A stretch of 12,779 nt of DNA from Rhizobium sp. Q54 (GCA_945901195.1 CAMDKB010000084.1:1-12779); one strand, 5' to 3'; positions 1 through 7,260 are shown, numbered from the stretch's first letter. Notes: generated by a model from the letters alone, not told the origin. A program made the numbers and translations.

Positions 1-994
1 CGATTTCAAATTCGTTGTTGCGCAAATGCAGAATTGCGTCGTCCAGTTCGCGAGCCAGGCGCAATGGCCAGAAACCTGCACCCTCCTGCAATATTTGATC
101 AACCGTTTCGGGCGCGTTGTCCGCTGGTCCACGCAAGGTGATGTTGGCCAGGCGCGCTGAGCGGTCGATGACAACGCCAATCGAGGAATATTCGATCGCA
201 TCAGCCGAAAACTTGCGGTCGATCTGCGTCAGGACAATACCAGTCTCCGGGCCGCTGCGCGAAGACATGCTCGCAAGCACAGCCGATCTTTCTTTCACGC
301 GCTCTTCAATTTTGCTTTGTGGCACCAGTTCATCTACAAGCCGCCATTGTTGCGCGCGCTTGCCGCGAACCCCCTCTTCCGTCGTACAGAAGACATCGGC
401 ATGATCCCGACGCACCTTGCGCTTGTCGACCACGCGCGTAAGACCCCCCGTACCCGGAAGCACCGCCAGCAAAGGCACTTCCGGCAATGACACCGCAGCG
501 GTGCCATCATCCACCAGCATGATGTGATCAGCTGTAAGCGCGAGTTCATAACCGCCGCCGGCCGCCGTTCCATTCACCATGCAAATTGTGCGAATGCCCG
601 AAACTTGGCTGGCGTCTTCAATATAATTGCGTGTCTCGTTGGTGAATTTACAGAAATTGACCTTGTGTGCATGGGAGGCTCCCGCCAGCATGCGGATATT
701 GGCCCCCGCGCAGAACACCCGCTCCTTGCCCGAACGCATGACGACAGTTTTCACAGCTGGATGCTCGAACCTGATCCGCTGCCACGCATCCGCTAGTTCA
801 ATATCGACACCCAGATCGTAGGAATTGAGTTTGAGTTGATAGCCCTCAAAAAGGCCGCCGTCTTCATCGACATCCATCGTCAGTGTGGCGGCATCACCCT
901 GCACATCGAGCTTCCAGTGCCGGTAGGCCCCAGGCGACGTCTGGAAATCGATGAAAGGCCCGCCGTTTGCGAGCTTGCGTTCAGCCTCGGCCAT
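1..994 (-). CDS. boxC: Benzoyl-CoA-dihydrodiol lyase BoxC, N-terminal 331 residues (cut by window edge)
   Basis: BoxC is a crotonase-superfamily enzyme of the cytosolic Box pathway. It opens the ring of the dihydrodiol (hydrated epoxide) of benzoyl-CoA, giving 3,4-dehydroadipyl-CoA semialdehyde and formate. Reading from the ATG at 994-992, the frame stays open to the left edge. The product starts MAEAERKLANGG, with FCAGANI at about 94-100 and GGGYELAL at 146-153, an oxyanion-hole segment. Acidic residues E150 and E172 (LPEVPLL) sit where crotonases carry their paired glutamates. The family is about 550 residues long, so roughly 220 C-terminal residues are missing. The start is supported by a G-rich ribosome binding site (AGGGGGG) just upstream. 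The gene lies 87 nt after the hydrolase gene on the same strand and has its own promoter with two BoxR-type sites. The family call is firm; an ordinary enoyl-CoA hydratase is unlikely given the N-terminal extension and the context. Confidence 0.93.
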   Translation of the reverse strand, partial: MAEAERKLANGGPFIDFQTSPGAYRHWKLDVQGDAATLTMDVDEDGGLFEGYQLKLNSYDLGVDIELADAWQRIRFEHPAVKTVVMRSGKERVFCAGANIRMLAGASHAHKVNFCKFTNETRNYIEDASQVSGIRTICMVNGTAAGGGYELALTADHIMLVDDGTAAVSLPEVPLLAVLPGTGGLTRVVDKRKVRRDHADVFCTTEEGVRGKRAQQWRLVDELVPQSKIEERVKERSAVLASMSSRSGPETGIVLTQIDRKFSADAIEYSSIGVVIDRSARLANITLRGPADNAPETVDQILQEGAGFWPLRLARELDDAILHLRNNEFEI

Positions 995-1015
995 CCCCAC
1001 CCCCCTGATTAAAGA

Positions 1016-1029
1016 TGCATTATATTGCA
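1016..1029 (-). promoter_or_regulatory. BoxR-type operator covering the boxC -10
   Basis: Exact TGCA-TTATAT-TGCA (plus-strand reading): two TGCA blocks separated by 6 nt. This is the TGCA(N6)TGCA pattern established for BzdR/BoxR of Azoarcus. It completely covers the TATAAT of the boxC promoter, so bound repressor would exclude RNA polymerase. That BoxR encoded in this window binds here is inference. Confidence 0.75.
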
Positions 1030-1046
1030 TGTTTCTAACTTGTCCA
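1019..1046 (-). promoter_or_regulatory. Predicted sigma70-type promoter of boxC
   Basis: Read on the minus strand there is TGGACA at 1046-1041 (5 of 6 to TTGACA), a 16-nt spacer, and a perfect TATAAT at 1024-1019. Transcription would start near 1012, about 18 nt before the boxC ATG, leaving room for the G-rich ribosome binding site. BoxC could therefore be made from this promoter as well as by readthrough from the ligase-hydrolase transcript. Confidence 0.7.
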
Positions 1047-1065
1047 GCACCTTCGGCGGAAAAAC

Positions 1066-1079
1066 TGCATTTTGTTGCA
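1066..1079 (-). promoter_or_regulatory. Second, upstream BoxR-type operator of boxC
   Basis: Exact TGCA-TTTTGT-TGCA. Its centre is 50 bp from the centre of the operator at the -10, about five helical turns, so the two sites should lie on the same face of the DNA. It ends 2 nt from the hydrolase stop codon and lies upstream of the boxC -35. Cooperative binding of two dimers is a reasonable inference. Confidence 0.65.
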
Positions 1080-1081
1080 TC

Positions 1082-1882
1082 TCATTTGGAAAGCCTCTGT
1101 GGAAAAAGACTTTCAAAAAATGAGCTCACTTCCGCAAGCGTCTGGTCAGCATCTTCACGGTGCGGGGAATGGCGAACACCCGGCATCAAACGCGCGGTAG
1201 CAAGTCTTCCGGCATGAAGTTGTGCAGACTCAATCTGTGCACGCGTGCCGTATTGATCGTCCTCACCCTGCAAAATGAGTAGCGGCACGCTTATGTTTTT
1301 TAAATAGCCGCATATATTCCAGGTGCGAAGAGCTGGATCAAGCCACGAATCATTCCAGCCACGAAAGGCACAATCAACATGTTCGTGCCAACGGGCGAGC
1401 CGTTGCCGAAGATCGCCATGATCAAAAGCCTGTTTCGCCTCCATGATTGATGCGACGGAGATATCTTCAACGAAAAAGTGCGGCGCCATTAGGCACAATC
1501 CCTTGACCCGTTTATCTTTGACGCCCCCGCCATAAATTGCGGCGATCGAGCCGCCATCCGAATGACCAAGCAGAATACCTTCACAAAATCCGATGGCATC
1601 GATCACAGGCCCGAGCATCTTCAGCGCCTCATCATGCATATAGGTCAGCGGGCGCGGCAGGTTGATGGCGCTCGATTTGCCATAGCCCGCTCGCGAATAC
1701 GCGAAAATGCCGGCTCCGGTGGCCTCATTAAGCCTGTAAGGAAAGTCACCCCATAAACCTGCCGAACCCAGCCCCTCGTGCAAGAGCACAATAGTAGGCG
1801 CCGAGCCGGGTTGCGGGCCGCAAAACCTATATTCAAGACGCACGTCGCAAATTTCGATAAACCCTTGCGCTTCAAGCGGCAT
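1082..1882 (-). CDS. Alpha/beta-fold hydrolase of the box cluster
   Basis: A cytosolic alpha/beta hydrolase of 266 residues with no signal peptide. The nucleophile elbow is GHSDGG with Ser108; the likely acid is Asp209 in GEDDQYGT and the likely base His238 in VRHSPH. The LLHEGLGS stretch at 33-40 forms the usual oxyanion region after strand 3. I chose the ATG at 1882 because the conserved fold starts a few residues later and it lies 2 nt after the ligase stop, a spacing typical of translational coupling. An upstream ATG at 1978 in the same frame would lie inside the ligase gene. The substrate cannot be read from the sequence. It might be a lactone or a CoA thioester arising in the pathway, for example a lactonised ring-opening product or a dead-end acyl-CoA. 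Co-transcription with the ligase argues for a role in benzoate metabolism. Confidence 0.85.
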   Translation of the reverse strand: MPLEAQGFIEICDVRLEYRFCGPQPGSAPTIVLLHEGLGSAGLWGDFPYRLNEATGAGIFAYSRAGYGKSSAINLPRPLTYMHDEALKMLGPVIDAIGFCEGILLGHSDGGSIAAIYGGGVKDKRVKGLCLMAPHFFVEDISVASIMEAKQAFDHGDLRQRLARWHEHVDCAFRGWNDSWLDPALRTWNICGYLKNISVPLLILQGEDDQYGTRAQIESAQLHAGRLATARLMPGVRHSPHREDADQTLAEVSSFFESLFPQRLSK

Positions 1883-1884
1883 CG

Positions 1885-3423
1885 TTAAACGGGATCCCTG
1901 AGTTTGAAGCGTTGAATCTTGCCCGTCGCAGTTTTGGGGAGACTGTCCATCACCTCGATCCAGCGCGGATATTTCCACGCGCCAGCCGCCTTCTTCACAT
2001 GCTCTTTTAATGCGACATCGAGATTGTCTGTAGAAGCGCCCTGTTTGAGGATAATGAACGCCTTGGGTTTCAAGAGCCCATCCTCATCAGCTTTTGCCAC
2101 AACGGCTGCTTCGAGAACAGCAGGGTGGGAGGCAAGCGCGGCTTCAATTTCAAATGGTGAAACCCAGATGCCGCTGACTTTGAACATGTCGTCCGCCCGG
2201 CCGCAATATGTATAGCGGTGCGAGCTGTCGCGTGTGTATTTGTCGCCAGTACGCGTCCATTCGCCCTGAAAAGTTGCGCGGCTCTTTTCGCGCTGGTTCC
2301 AATATCCCTCTGCTGCCGAGGGGCCGCGCACGTAGAGTTCGCCAACGTCCCCATCGGCCACCGGTTGCAACGCGTCGTCGAGCAGACGCAGATCATAACC
2401 AGGGACTGCGCGTCCCGAGGTTCCATAAACCACATCGTCGGGCGCGTTGGATAGAAAGATGTGCAGTATTTCAGTGGAGCCGACCCCATCAAGAATATCA
2501 CTGCCAAAGCGCTTTTTCCACGTCGAACCGATATGTTCGGGCAAAGCCTCCCCGGCCGACGCACATAGCCTGAGTTGCGGCGATCCCTTTTCTTCATCCA
2601 GTGAGGCATCGCCCAACATGGCAGCATAGAGAGTCGGCACACCAAAGAACAAAGTAGGCTGAAACTTCGAAAGCATCTGATACATAAGCGCTGGCGTTGG
2701 CCGGTCCGGATTCAAAATTGTCGTAGCCCCGACCGACATCGGAAATGACAATGAATTGCCAAGTCCATAGGCAAAAAAGAACTTTGCCGCTGACAGACAG
2801 ACGTCATCTTCCCGGATGCCGAGCACACCCTGGCCATAGAGTTTAGCTGTCTCCATCAGGCTCGATTGCACATGTTTTGTCCCCTTGGGCGCCCCCGTCG
2901 AACCGGAAGAATAAAGCCAAAAGGCGATATCATCAGGCGAACACCCAACAGGGGAAAACTCGTCCGCCTGCTGCTGCATTAACGCATCATAATCAAGCGC
3001 GCCGCCTTCGTGCGTTCTGCCCACGCAAAACACGTTGTCGAGTTCAGAAAGCCCCGCCAGCGCAGGCGCAACTGATCCATATAACGCAGAAGATACGAAC
3101 AGCGCCTTGGCCCGCGAGTCCGCCAGCATGTAACGATAGGTCTCCACAGGCAGCAGCGTATTGAGGGGAACCGGCACGACCCCAGCTCGTATCGCGCCGA
3201 GAAAGACCGCAGGCCAATCAATCGTATCCAGCATTACGATGATCACCCGGTCTTCACGCCGCAGGCCATGCGCACGCAAAAGATTGGCTACGCGCGCAGA
3301 GGCTTTCATCAGGCCATCGTAAGTGATCTGTTGCTGCGGATCGATAAACGCGATCTTGTTGCCGCGCCCTTCGGCTACATTCCTGTCCAACAACTCCGCA
3401 CACGCATTATAATGCGTTGTCAT
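1885..3423 (-). CDS. bclA: Benzoate-CoA ligase (AMP-forming)
   Basis: It activates benzoate with ATP and CoA to benzoyl-CoA, the first cytosolic step and the source of the likely regulator ligand. At 512 residues it has the usual length of the benzoate-CoA ligase family within the ANL superfamily. Visible motifs are the ATP-binding loop YSSGSTGAPKG (171-181), the TRTGDKY and GRADDMFKVSG motifs around the hinge, and the catalytic lysine of the C-terminal domain, Lys502 in PKTATGKIQRF. The start has a strong ribosome binding site (GGGGAGGGG, 3 nt before the ATG at 3423). It is the first gene of a minus-strand operon with the hydrolase gene and diverges from boxR across an intergenic region with a BoxR-type site. 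A ligase for a substituted benzoate, such as 4-hydroxybenzoate or 2-aminobenzoate, is possible, but neighbouring boxC and boxR make benzoate most likely. Confidence 0.9.
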   Translation of the reverse strand: MTTHYNACAELLDRNVAEGRGNKIAFIDPQQQITYDGLMKASARVANLLRAHGLRREDRVIIVMLDTIDWPAVFLGAIRAGVVPVPLNTLLPVETYRYMLADSRAKALFVSSALYGSVAPALAGLSELDNVFCVGRTHEGGALDYDALMQQQADEFSPVGCSPDDIAFWLYSSGSTGAPKGTKHVQSSLMETAKLYGQGVLGIREDDVCLSAAKFFFAYGLGNSLSFPMSVGATTILNPDRPTPALMYQMLSKFQPTLFFGVPTLYAAMLGDASLDEEKGSPQLRLCASAGEALPEHIGSTWKKRFGSDILDGVGSTEILHIFLSNAPDDVVYGTSGRAVPGYDLRLLDDALQPVADGDVGELYVRGPSAAEGYWNQREKSRATFQGEWTRTGDKYTRDSSHRYTYCGRADDMFKVSGIWVSPFEIEAALASHPAVLEAAVVAKADEDGLLKPKAFIILKQGASTDNLDVALKEHVKKAAGAWKYPRWIEVMDSLPKTATGKIQRFKLRDPV

Positions 3424-3456
3424 GGACCCCTCCCCTGTCTACACAATTGCCACTGG

Positions 3457-3485
3457 CTTATAGTCAATTTCTGGCTATTATGCAA
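3457..3485 (-). promoter_or_regulatory. Predicted promoter of the benzoate-CoA ligase operon
   Basis: On the minus strand: TTGCAT at 3485-3480, a 17-nt spacer, and TATAAG at 3462-3457 (5 of 6 to TATAAT). The start point would be near 3450, giving a leader of about 27 nt. The -35 shares bases with the operator at 3481-3494. An alternative -35, TTGACT at 3467-3462, has no good -10 at the right distance. Confidence 0.6.
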
Positions 3486-3494
3486 TATAGTGCA
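3481..3494. promoter_or_regulatory. BoxR-type operator between the ligase gene and boxR
   Basis: Exact TGCA-ATATAG-TGCA, the pattern recognised by BzdR/BoxR regulators. On the minus strand it overlaps the -35 of the ligase promoter. On the plus strand it overlaps candidate -10 elements for boxR (TATTAT at 3476-3481, TATAGT at 3486-3491). One site could thus control both divergent transcripts, including boxR autoregulation. The binding itself is inferred. Confidence 0.72.
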
Positions 3495-3568
3495 TGATCG
3501 AATCTGAAGTCCTAGGCTTGATGGCCGCGCAAGCATGTAATATTTTGCAGAATATTCCGGGAATCCCA

Positions 3569-4489
3569 ATGCAGACAGTCAAAAAAGTCGCCGCAGACAG
3601 ACCGAAGCTGTTGGTGAAACCCAAAATCGACTTTGCGAACCAGATCGCTGGCGATGATGCGTATCTTGAGGCTCTGGGGCAGCGCGTGCGGCGAATTCGC
3701 GCCTTGCGGGGCATGTCGCGCAAAGTGCTGGCCCAAGTTTCGGGAATTTCCGAGCGCTATATCGCGCAACTCGAAAGCGGCCAGGGCAACGTGTCAATCA
3801 TGTTGCTGCGGCGCATAGGCCAGTCCACCGGCGTGCCTGTTGAAGATATCGTCGCCCCGGAACAAGAGGTCTGGTCGGCGATCCGCGACCAGCTTCGGCA
3901 CGCACCGGAAGAACTTTTGACCGAAGTCCGCAAGCTCCTGGAAGGAGTTCCGGTCGCTGTATCCGATAAAGAGCACAAACGCATTGCGCTCATCGGGTTG
4001 CGCGGGGCCGGGAAGTCTACACTCGGTCAGATGGCGGCCGAGGCGCTAGGCTCCGACTTTATCGAACTCAATCGTGACATCGAAAACGAACAGGGCTTTT
4101 CGGTTACCGAAATCTTCAAGCTCTACGGACAGGAAGGCTATCGCCGCATGGAGTTTTCGGCCATCAGGCGGATCGCTGGAAGCAACAGGCCGATGATTGT
4201 GGCGACAGGTGGCGGCATAGTCGTTGAGGCCGCTTCTTTCGATTTCCTCATGAAATCTTTTTATACGATCTGGATCAAGGCCAAGCCCGAAGAACATATG
4301 CGCCGCGTCCGCAAACAGGGCGATCTCCGGCCCATGGCCAATGATCGCGCGGCGATGAAGGAGTTGGTCACCATTCTGACAAGCCGCGAGCCGCTTTATG
4401 GGCGCGCCAACGCCGTCGTCGACACATCCGGCAAATCGCCCGAAGCCAGCCTGCAGGATCTGCTGTTGGCAATTCACGCCGCGCAATAA
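3569..4489 (+). CDS. boxR: BoxR: XRE helix-turn-helix fused to a shikimate-kinase-like domain, benzoyl-CoA-responsive regulator
   Basis: A cytosolic regulator of 306 residues. Residues about 38-95 form a lambda-repressor-type helix-turn-helix (RALRGMSRKVLAQVSGI then ERYIAQLESG), followed by a linker and a C-terminal shikimate-kinase-like domain. That domain has a P-loop, GLRGAGKST at 143-151, and an ATGGG motif. In BzdR/BoxR this domain senses benzoyl-CoA and relieves repression. The Asp-x-Asp of true shikimate kinases is Glu166-Leu-Asn168 here, in keeping with sensing rather than phosphorylation. I prefer the ATG at 3569 because upstream ATGs at 3494 and 3521 add residues unlike the family, and the 3494 codon sits inside the operator. 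No choice has a strong ribosome binding site, so the start is uncertain by up to 25 codons. The hydratase/dehydrogenase gene follows 21 nt later, probably in the same operon. Confidence 0.9.
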   Translation: MQTVKKVAADRPKLLVKPKIDFANQIAGDDAYLEALGQRVRRIRALRGMSRKVLAQVSGISERYIAQLESGQGNVSIMLLRRIGQSTGVPVEDIVAPEQEVWSAIRDQLRHAPEELLTEVRKLLEGVPVAVSDKEHKRIALIGLRGAGKSTLGQMAAEALGSDFIELNRDIENEQGFSVTEIFKLYGQEGYRRMEFSAIRRIAGSNRPMIVATGGGIVVEAASFDFLMKSFYTIWIKAKPEEHMRRVRKQGDLRPMANDRAAMKELVTILTSREPLYGRANAVVDTSGKSPEASLQDLLLAIHAAQ

Positions 4490-4510
4490 TCCCAATTGGA
4501 AAGTTTTGTC

Positions 4511-6592
4511 ATGAGCGACATTGCACAACTAGTTTCTGCGCAGCAGCGAGACAACATCGCCATTATCACTATCGATAATCCGCCGGTGAATGCAACTTCA
4601 CAAGCTGTACGGGCGGGCCTTCTTGCAGAAATTGAAAGCGCAGATGGCAACCCCGGCATCGCGGCAATTGTCATTCGTTGCGCGGGGCGCACATTCACAG
4701 CGGGTGGCGATATTCGCGAATTCGGTAAGCCACCACTTCTGCCTATGTTGTTTGATACGTGCGCGCGAATTGAGGCTTGCAGCAAGCCAGTCGTGTGCGC
4801 CTATCACGGCACAGCACTGGGTGGCGGCTTTGAAATCGGCCTTGCCTCCCATCTCAGGATCGCGGCAATGGGCACACAACTGGGCCTGCCGGAAGTCAAA
4901 CTCGGTCTCGTCCCGGGCGCTGGAGGCACACAACGTCTGCCGCGTTTGATTGGCATACCCGCAGCGCTGGATTTTGCCGCCACGGGCCGTTTCATGAAGG
5001 CAGAAGAAGCGCTGAAACTAGGCGCCATCGACGCAATAGTTGACGATGACCTGCTGGAGTGTGCGATAGAGGCCGCCCGCGCAGCAGTCGGAAAACTTAT
5101 GCGCCGCAGCGGCGAACAGCCCGTTGTTGCGGTGAGTGCAGAGCAAGCGCAGGAACTTCTCTCCGGCGTACGACGCAAGGCGCGGGGTCAGGAAGCACCG
5201 GTTATCGCCGCACAACTGGTTATTGAATCGGCGGGCCTCTCCACCCGGCAAGGCGTGGTGCGGGAGCGGGAAGAATTCAATCGCCTGATGGAGACCCAGC
5301 AAGGTCGGGCCATGCGGCATATCTTTTTCGCGGAACGCGAGGCCGCGCGCATTCCCGGCCTCGAACAAGCCACAGCCCGAGACATCCAGATGGCCGGCGT
5401 TGTCGGATGCGGCACCATGGGCGCAGGCATCTGCGTTGCACTGCTGGACGCTGGCTACAATGTCGTCGTGATCGAACAGAATGCGGAAGGCGCCGAACGC
5501 GGCCGCGCGCGCATCGCCAGCATACTGGAGCGCAATATAGCCTCGGGCCGCCTAACAGAAAAAGCAATGGCCGAGCGCATGCGAAGGCTGACGAGCGGAC
5601 ATGATCTGACAGGCTTGGCGCCCTGCAACTTTGTCATCGAAGCTGTGTTTGACGATCTCGACGTTAAACGCACGCTCTTTGCCAATCTCTCGAACATTGT
5701 GCGTGACGATTGCATCCTTGCCACCAACACCAGCTATCTCGATCCCAACGCCATTGCGCGCGGCACAAAAAATCCGCAGCGCGTCGTTGGCATGCACTTT
5801 TTTGCACCCGCTAATATCATGCGCCTTGTCGAAGCGGTGCGTGCTGCGCACACGTCGTCGGAAACGCTCGCAACGGCGCTAGCCATCGCCAGGAAGCTGC
5901 GCAAGCTCCCGATTTTTTCTGGTGCTTGTGAAGGATTCATCGGCAACAGGCTCTATTCCTATTATCGTCGGCAGTGCGAATTCATGCTGGAAGAAGGCGC
6001 GCTCCCACATGAGATCGATAAAGCCATGGAAGATTGGGGCCTGCCCATGGGGCCATTCCGCGCTTTCGATCTCTCGGGTCTCGATATCGCCTGGGCGTTG
6101 CGTAAACGGCAAACGGCAACGCGTGATCCAGTCAGCCGTTACAGCCATATATCGGACAGGCTCTGCGAGATCGGGCGTTTTGGCCAGAAAACGCAAACAG
6201 GATGGTACAGATATGAGAACGGCAAACCCGTACCTGATGACGTGACCACAACGATCATCGAGCAAGCCTCGCGCGATAAAAACATCACCCGCAGGTCATT
6301 TACCGCCGATGAAATCCGTATACGCCTTGTGACTGCGCTTGCAAATGAAGGTGCACGTGCCCTGGAGGAAGGCATTGCATTGCGCGCCTCCGATATCGAT
6401 CTGGTTTACATCAACGGTTATGGCTGGCCTGCCTGGCTCGGTGGCCCCATGTTCCAAGCCAGCGAATTCGGCCTCTCGCGTATTCTTGAAGAAGTGCAAA
6501 AGATGCACGCCCGCGATGGCTCGGAATTCACCCCTGCGCGCTTGCTTGTGGAAGCTGTCAAGCAAGGCAAGTCGATTGGTGACCGCCTGTAA
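4511..6592 (+). CDS. Bifunctional enoyl-CoA hydratase/isomerase and 3-hydroxyacyl-CoA dehydrogenase
   Basis: A two-domain enzyme of 693 residues, the usual size of the fused FadB/FadJ-like or MFE1-like proteins. The N-terminal crotonase domain has LGGGFEIGL with Glu108 and LPEVKLG with Glu128, the pair needed for hydration, followed by PGAGGTQRLPRL. The dehydrogenase half starts with an NAD-binding GCGTMG at 299-304 and carries the catalytic pair His429 (GMHFFAP) and Glu441, then GFIGNRL and the C-terminal helical domains. It begins at the ATG at 4511, preceded by GGAAAG with 7 nt spacing; a TTG at 4496 in frame is less likely. After BoxC and aldehyde oxidation the pathway gives 3,4-dehydroadipyl-CoA, which must be isomerised or hydrated and oxidised to 3-oxoadipyl-CoA, and this protein fits those steps. 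That substrate is inferred from its place behind boxR; general fatty acid oxidation remains possible. Confidence 0.88.
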   Translation: MSDIAQLVSAQQRDNIAIITIDNPPVNATSQAVRAGLLAEIESADGNPGIAAIVIRCAGRTFTAGGDIREFGKPPLLPMLFDTCARIEACSKPVVCAYHGTALGGGFEIGLASHLRIAAMGTQLGLPEVKLGLVPGAGGTQRLPRLIGIPAALDFAATGRFMKAEEALKLGAIDAIVDDDLLECAIEAARAAVGKLMRRSGEQPVVAVSAEQAQELLSGVRRKARGQEAPVIAAQLVIESAGLSTRQGVVREREEFNRLMETQQGRAMRHIFFAEREAARIPGLEQATARDIQMAGVVGCGTMGAGICVALLDAGYNVVVIEQNAEGAERGRARIASILERNIASGRLTEKAMAERMRRLTSGHDLTGLAPCNFVIEAVFDDLDVKRTLFANLSNIVRDDCILATNTSYLDPNAIARGTKNPQRVVGMHFFAPANIMRLVEAVRAAHTSSETLATALAIARKLRKLPIFSGACEGFIGNRLYSYYRRQCEFMLEEGALPHEIDKAMEDWGLPMGPFRAFDLSGLDIAWALRKRQTATRDPVSRYSHISDRLCEIGRFGQKTQTGWYRYENGKPVPDDVTTTIIEQASRDKNITRRSFTADEIRIRLVTALANEGARALEEGIALRASDIDLVYINGYGWPAWLGGPMFQASEFGLSRILEEVQKMHARDGSEFTPARLLVEAVKQGKSIGDRL

Positions 6593-6641
6593 GCCTATCA
6601 AGATGCCCGATTTCAACTGAAGGCTGACAATAAGACAATCA

Positions 6642-7223
6642 CTATCTGCGCCCGGCTTTTCGCGCATCAAGTCCCGCAGTCAGGCGAGCCAGCAGGCCCA
6701 ATAGAATTTGCCGCCCTCCCGGCCCGAGGATTTCTTCATAACTGGCTTCCTGCGCCTCTTGCAACGCAACGCCGGCTTCCATCAACTTCCGGCCATCGTC
6801 CGTCAGATGCAGCGCATAGGTACGCCGGTCAAAAACGCGCCGCTCCACCAGGCCGCGTTCTTCGAGCTGATTGATCATGGCGACGAAATTGGTGCCCTGG
6901 ATGCCGAGAGCCGAAGCCACGTCCGTCTGTTTCGAGCCAGGGTTAGCACCGATGACTACCAGCGTACTGAATTGGCCTGGTCGCAGCCCGACACTGCCGG
7001 CCGCCAGCATGAAATCCTCGAACACGGCGATCTGCGCGCGCCGCAAGGGATAGCCCAGATATCCGGGCAACGGTCCCAGCGCCAGGCCCAGCCCGGCATC
7101 AGGCTCGTCTTCGGCCAACGCCGAAAATTTAGGGGTGACCTTCGGCGCTTTCCCGGGCAAACTCCCGGGCGGTCTGGTCTGTTCGCGCGCGATCACGCGT
7201 GGTGACTTTTGTATGGCTCTCAT
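6642..7223 (-). CDS. MarR-family transcriptional regulator, likely controlling the uptake operon
   Basis: A 193-residue winged-helix protein. After a basic, proline-rich extension of about 44 residues, which is longer than usual, come the dimerisation helix, a recognition helix region at about 97-123 (KQTDVASALGIQGTNFVAMI), and a wing with DRR at 132-134 followed by LTDDGRKL. The C-terminal helices would complete the dimer. MarR proteins usually repress divergent promoters and release DNA when a small aromatic compound or acyl-CoA binds. This one diverges from the transporter operon and shares a palindromic control region with it. The ATG at 7223 has no ribosome binding site; the predicted start point is at or next to the ATG, so the mRNA may be leaderless. 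It ends facing the hydratase/dehydrogenase gene with 49 nt between, where I see no terminator hairpin. The ligand cannot be read from the sequence. Confidence 0.86.
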   Translation of the reverse strand: MRAIQKSPRVIAREQTRPPGSLPGKAPKVTPKFSALAEDEPDAGLGLALGPLPGYLGYPLRRAQIAVFEDFMLAAGSVGLRPGQFSTLVVIGANPGSKQTDVASALGIQGTNFVAMINQLEERGLVERRVFDRRTYALHLTDDGRKLMEAGVALQEAQEASYEEILGPGGRQILLGLLARLTAGLDARKAGRR

Positions 7224-7229
7224 TTTTTG

Positions 7230-7260
7230 ATTGTATTATAGATCATAACAATTATACAAT
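7230..7260. promoter_or_regulatory. Inverted repeat forming overlapping divergent promoters and a likely MarR operator
   Basis: Arms ATTGTAT (7230-7236) and ATACAAT (7254-7260) flank a 17-nt AT-rich centre with further partial symmetry. On the plus strand TTGTAT at 7231-7236 and TACAAT at 7255-7260 make a -35/-10 pair with an 18-nt spacer, giving a transporter start near 7267. By symmetry the minus strand has TTGTAT at 7259-7254 and TACAAT at 7235-7230, giving a start near 7223 for the MarR gene. Each arm serves as -35 for one direction and -10 for the other. Binding of the MarR protein here is inferred. Confidence 0.65.

Noticed and set aside
1883..1978. Longer hydrolase starting at 1978 inside the ligase gene
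   Set aside because: It adds 32 low-complexity residues that shadow the ligase C-terminus. The ATG at 1882 fits the fold and the gene spacing.
2208..2573. Open frames of 80-190 codons on the opposite strand or other frames of the ligase gene (also 2070-2645)
   Set aside because: They lie wholly within the conserved ligase gene, show no recognisable domains and are rich in Arg, Pro, Ser and Cys, as expected for out-of-frame readings.
3494..3568. A 25-residue N-terminal extension of BoxR from the ATG at 3494 (or 17 residues from 3521)
   Set aside because: The 3494 ATG overlaps the operator, lacks a ribosome binding site, and would lie at or before the predicted transcript start. The added residues do not look like the BoxR N-terminus. 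The start at 3569 is only moderately better supported.
4046..4528. A 160-codon minus-strand open frame opposite boxR
   Set aside because: It is antisense to the shikimate-kinase-like domain with no family resemblance or initiation signal.
6495..6507. A TGCA pair near the end of the dehydrogenase gene, as another BoxR site
   Set aside because: The spacer is 5 nt, not 6, and it is far inside a coding region.
6593..6641. A possible terminator between the convergent dehydrogenase and MarR genes
   Set aside because: I could find no stem of useful length or T-tract in these 49 nt.
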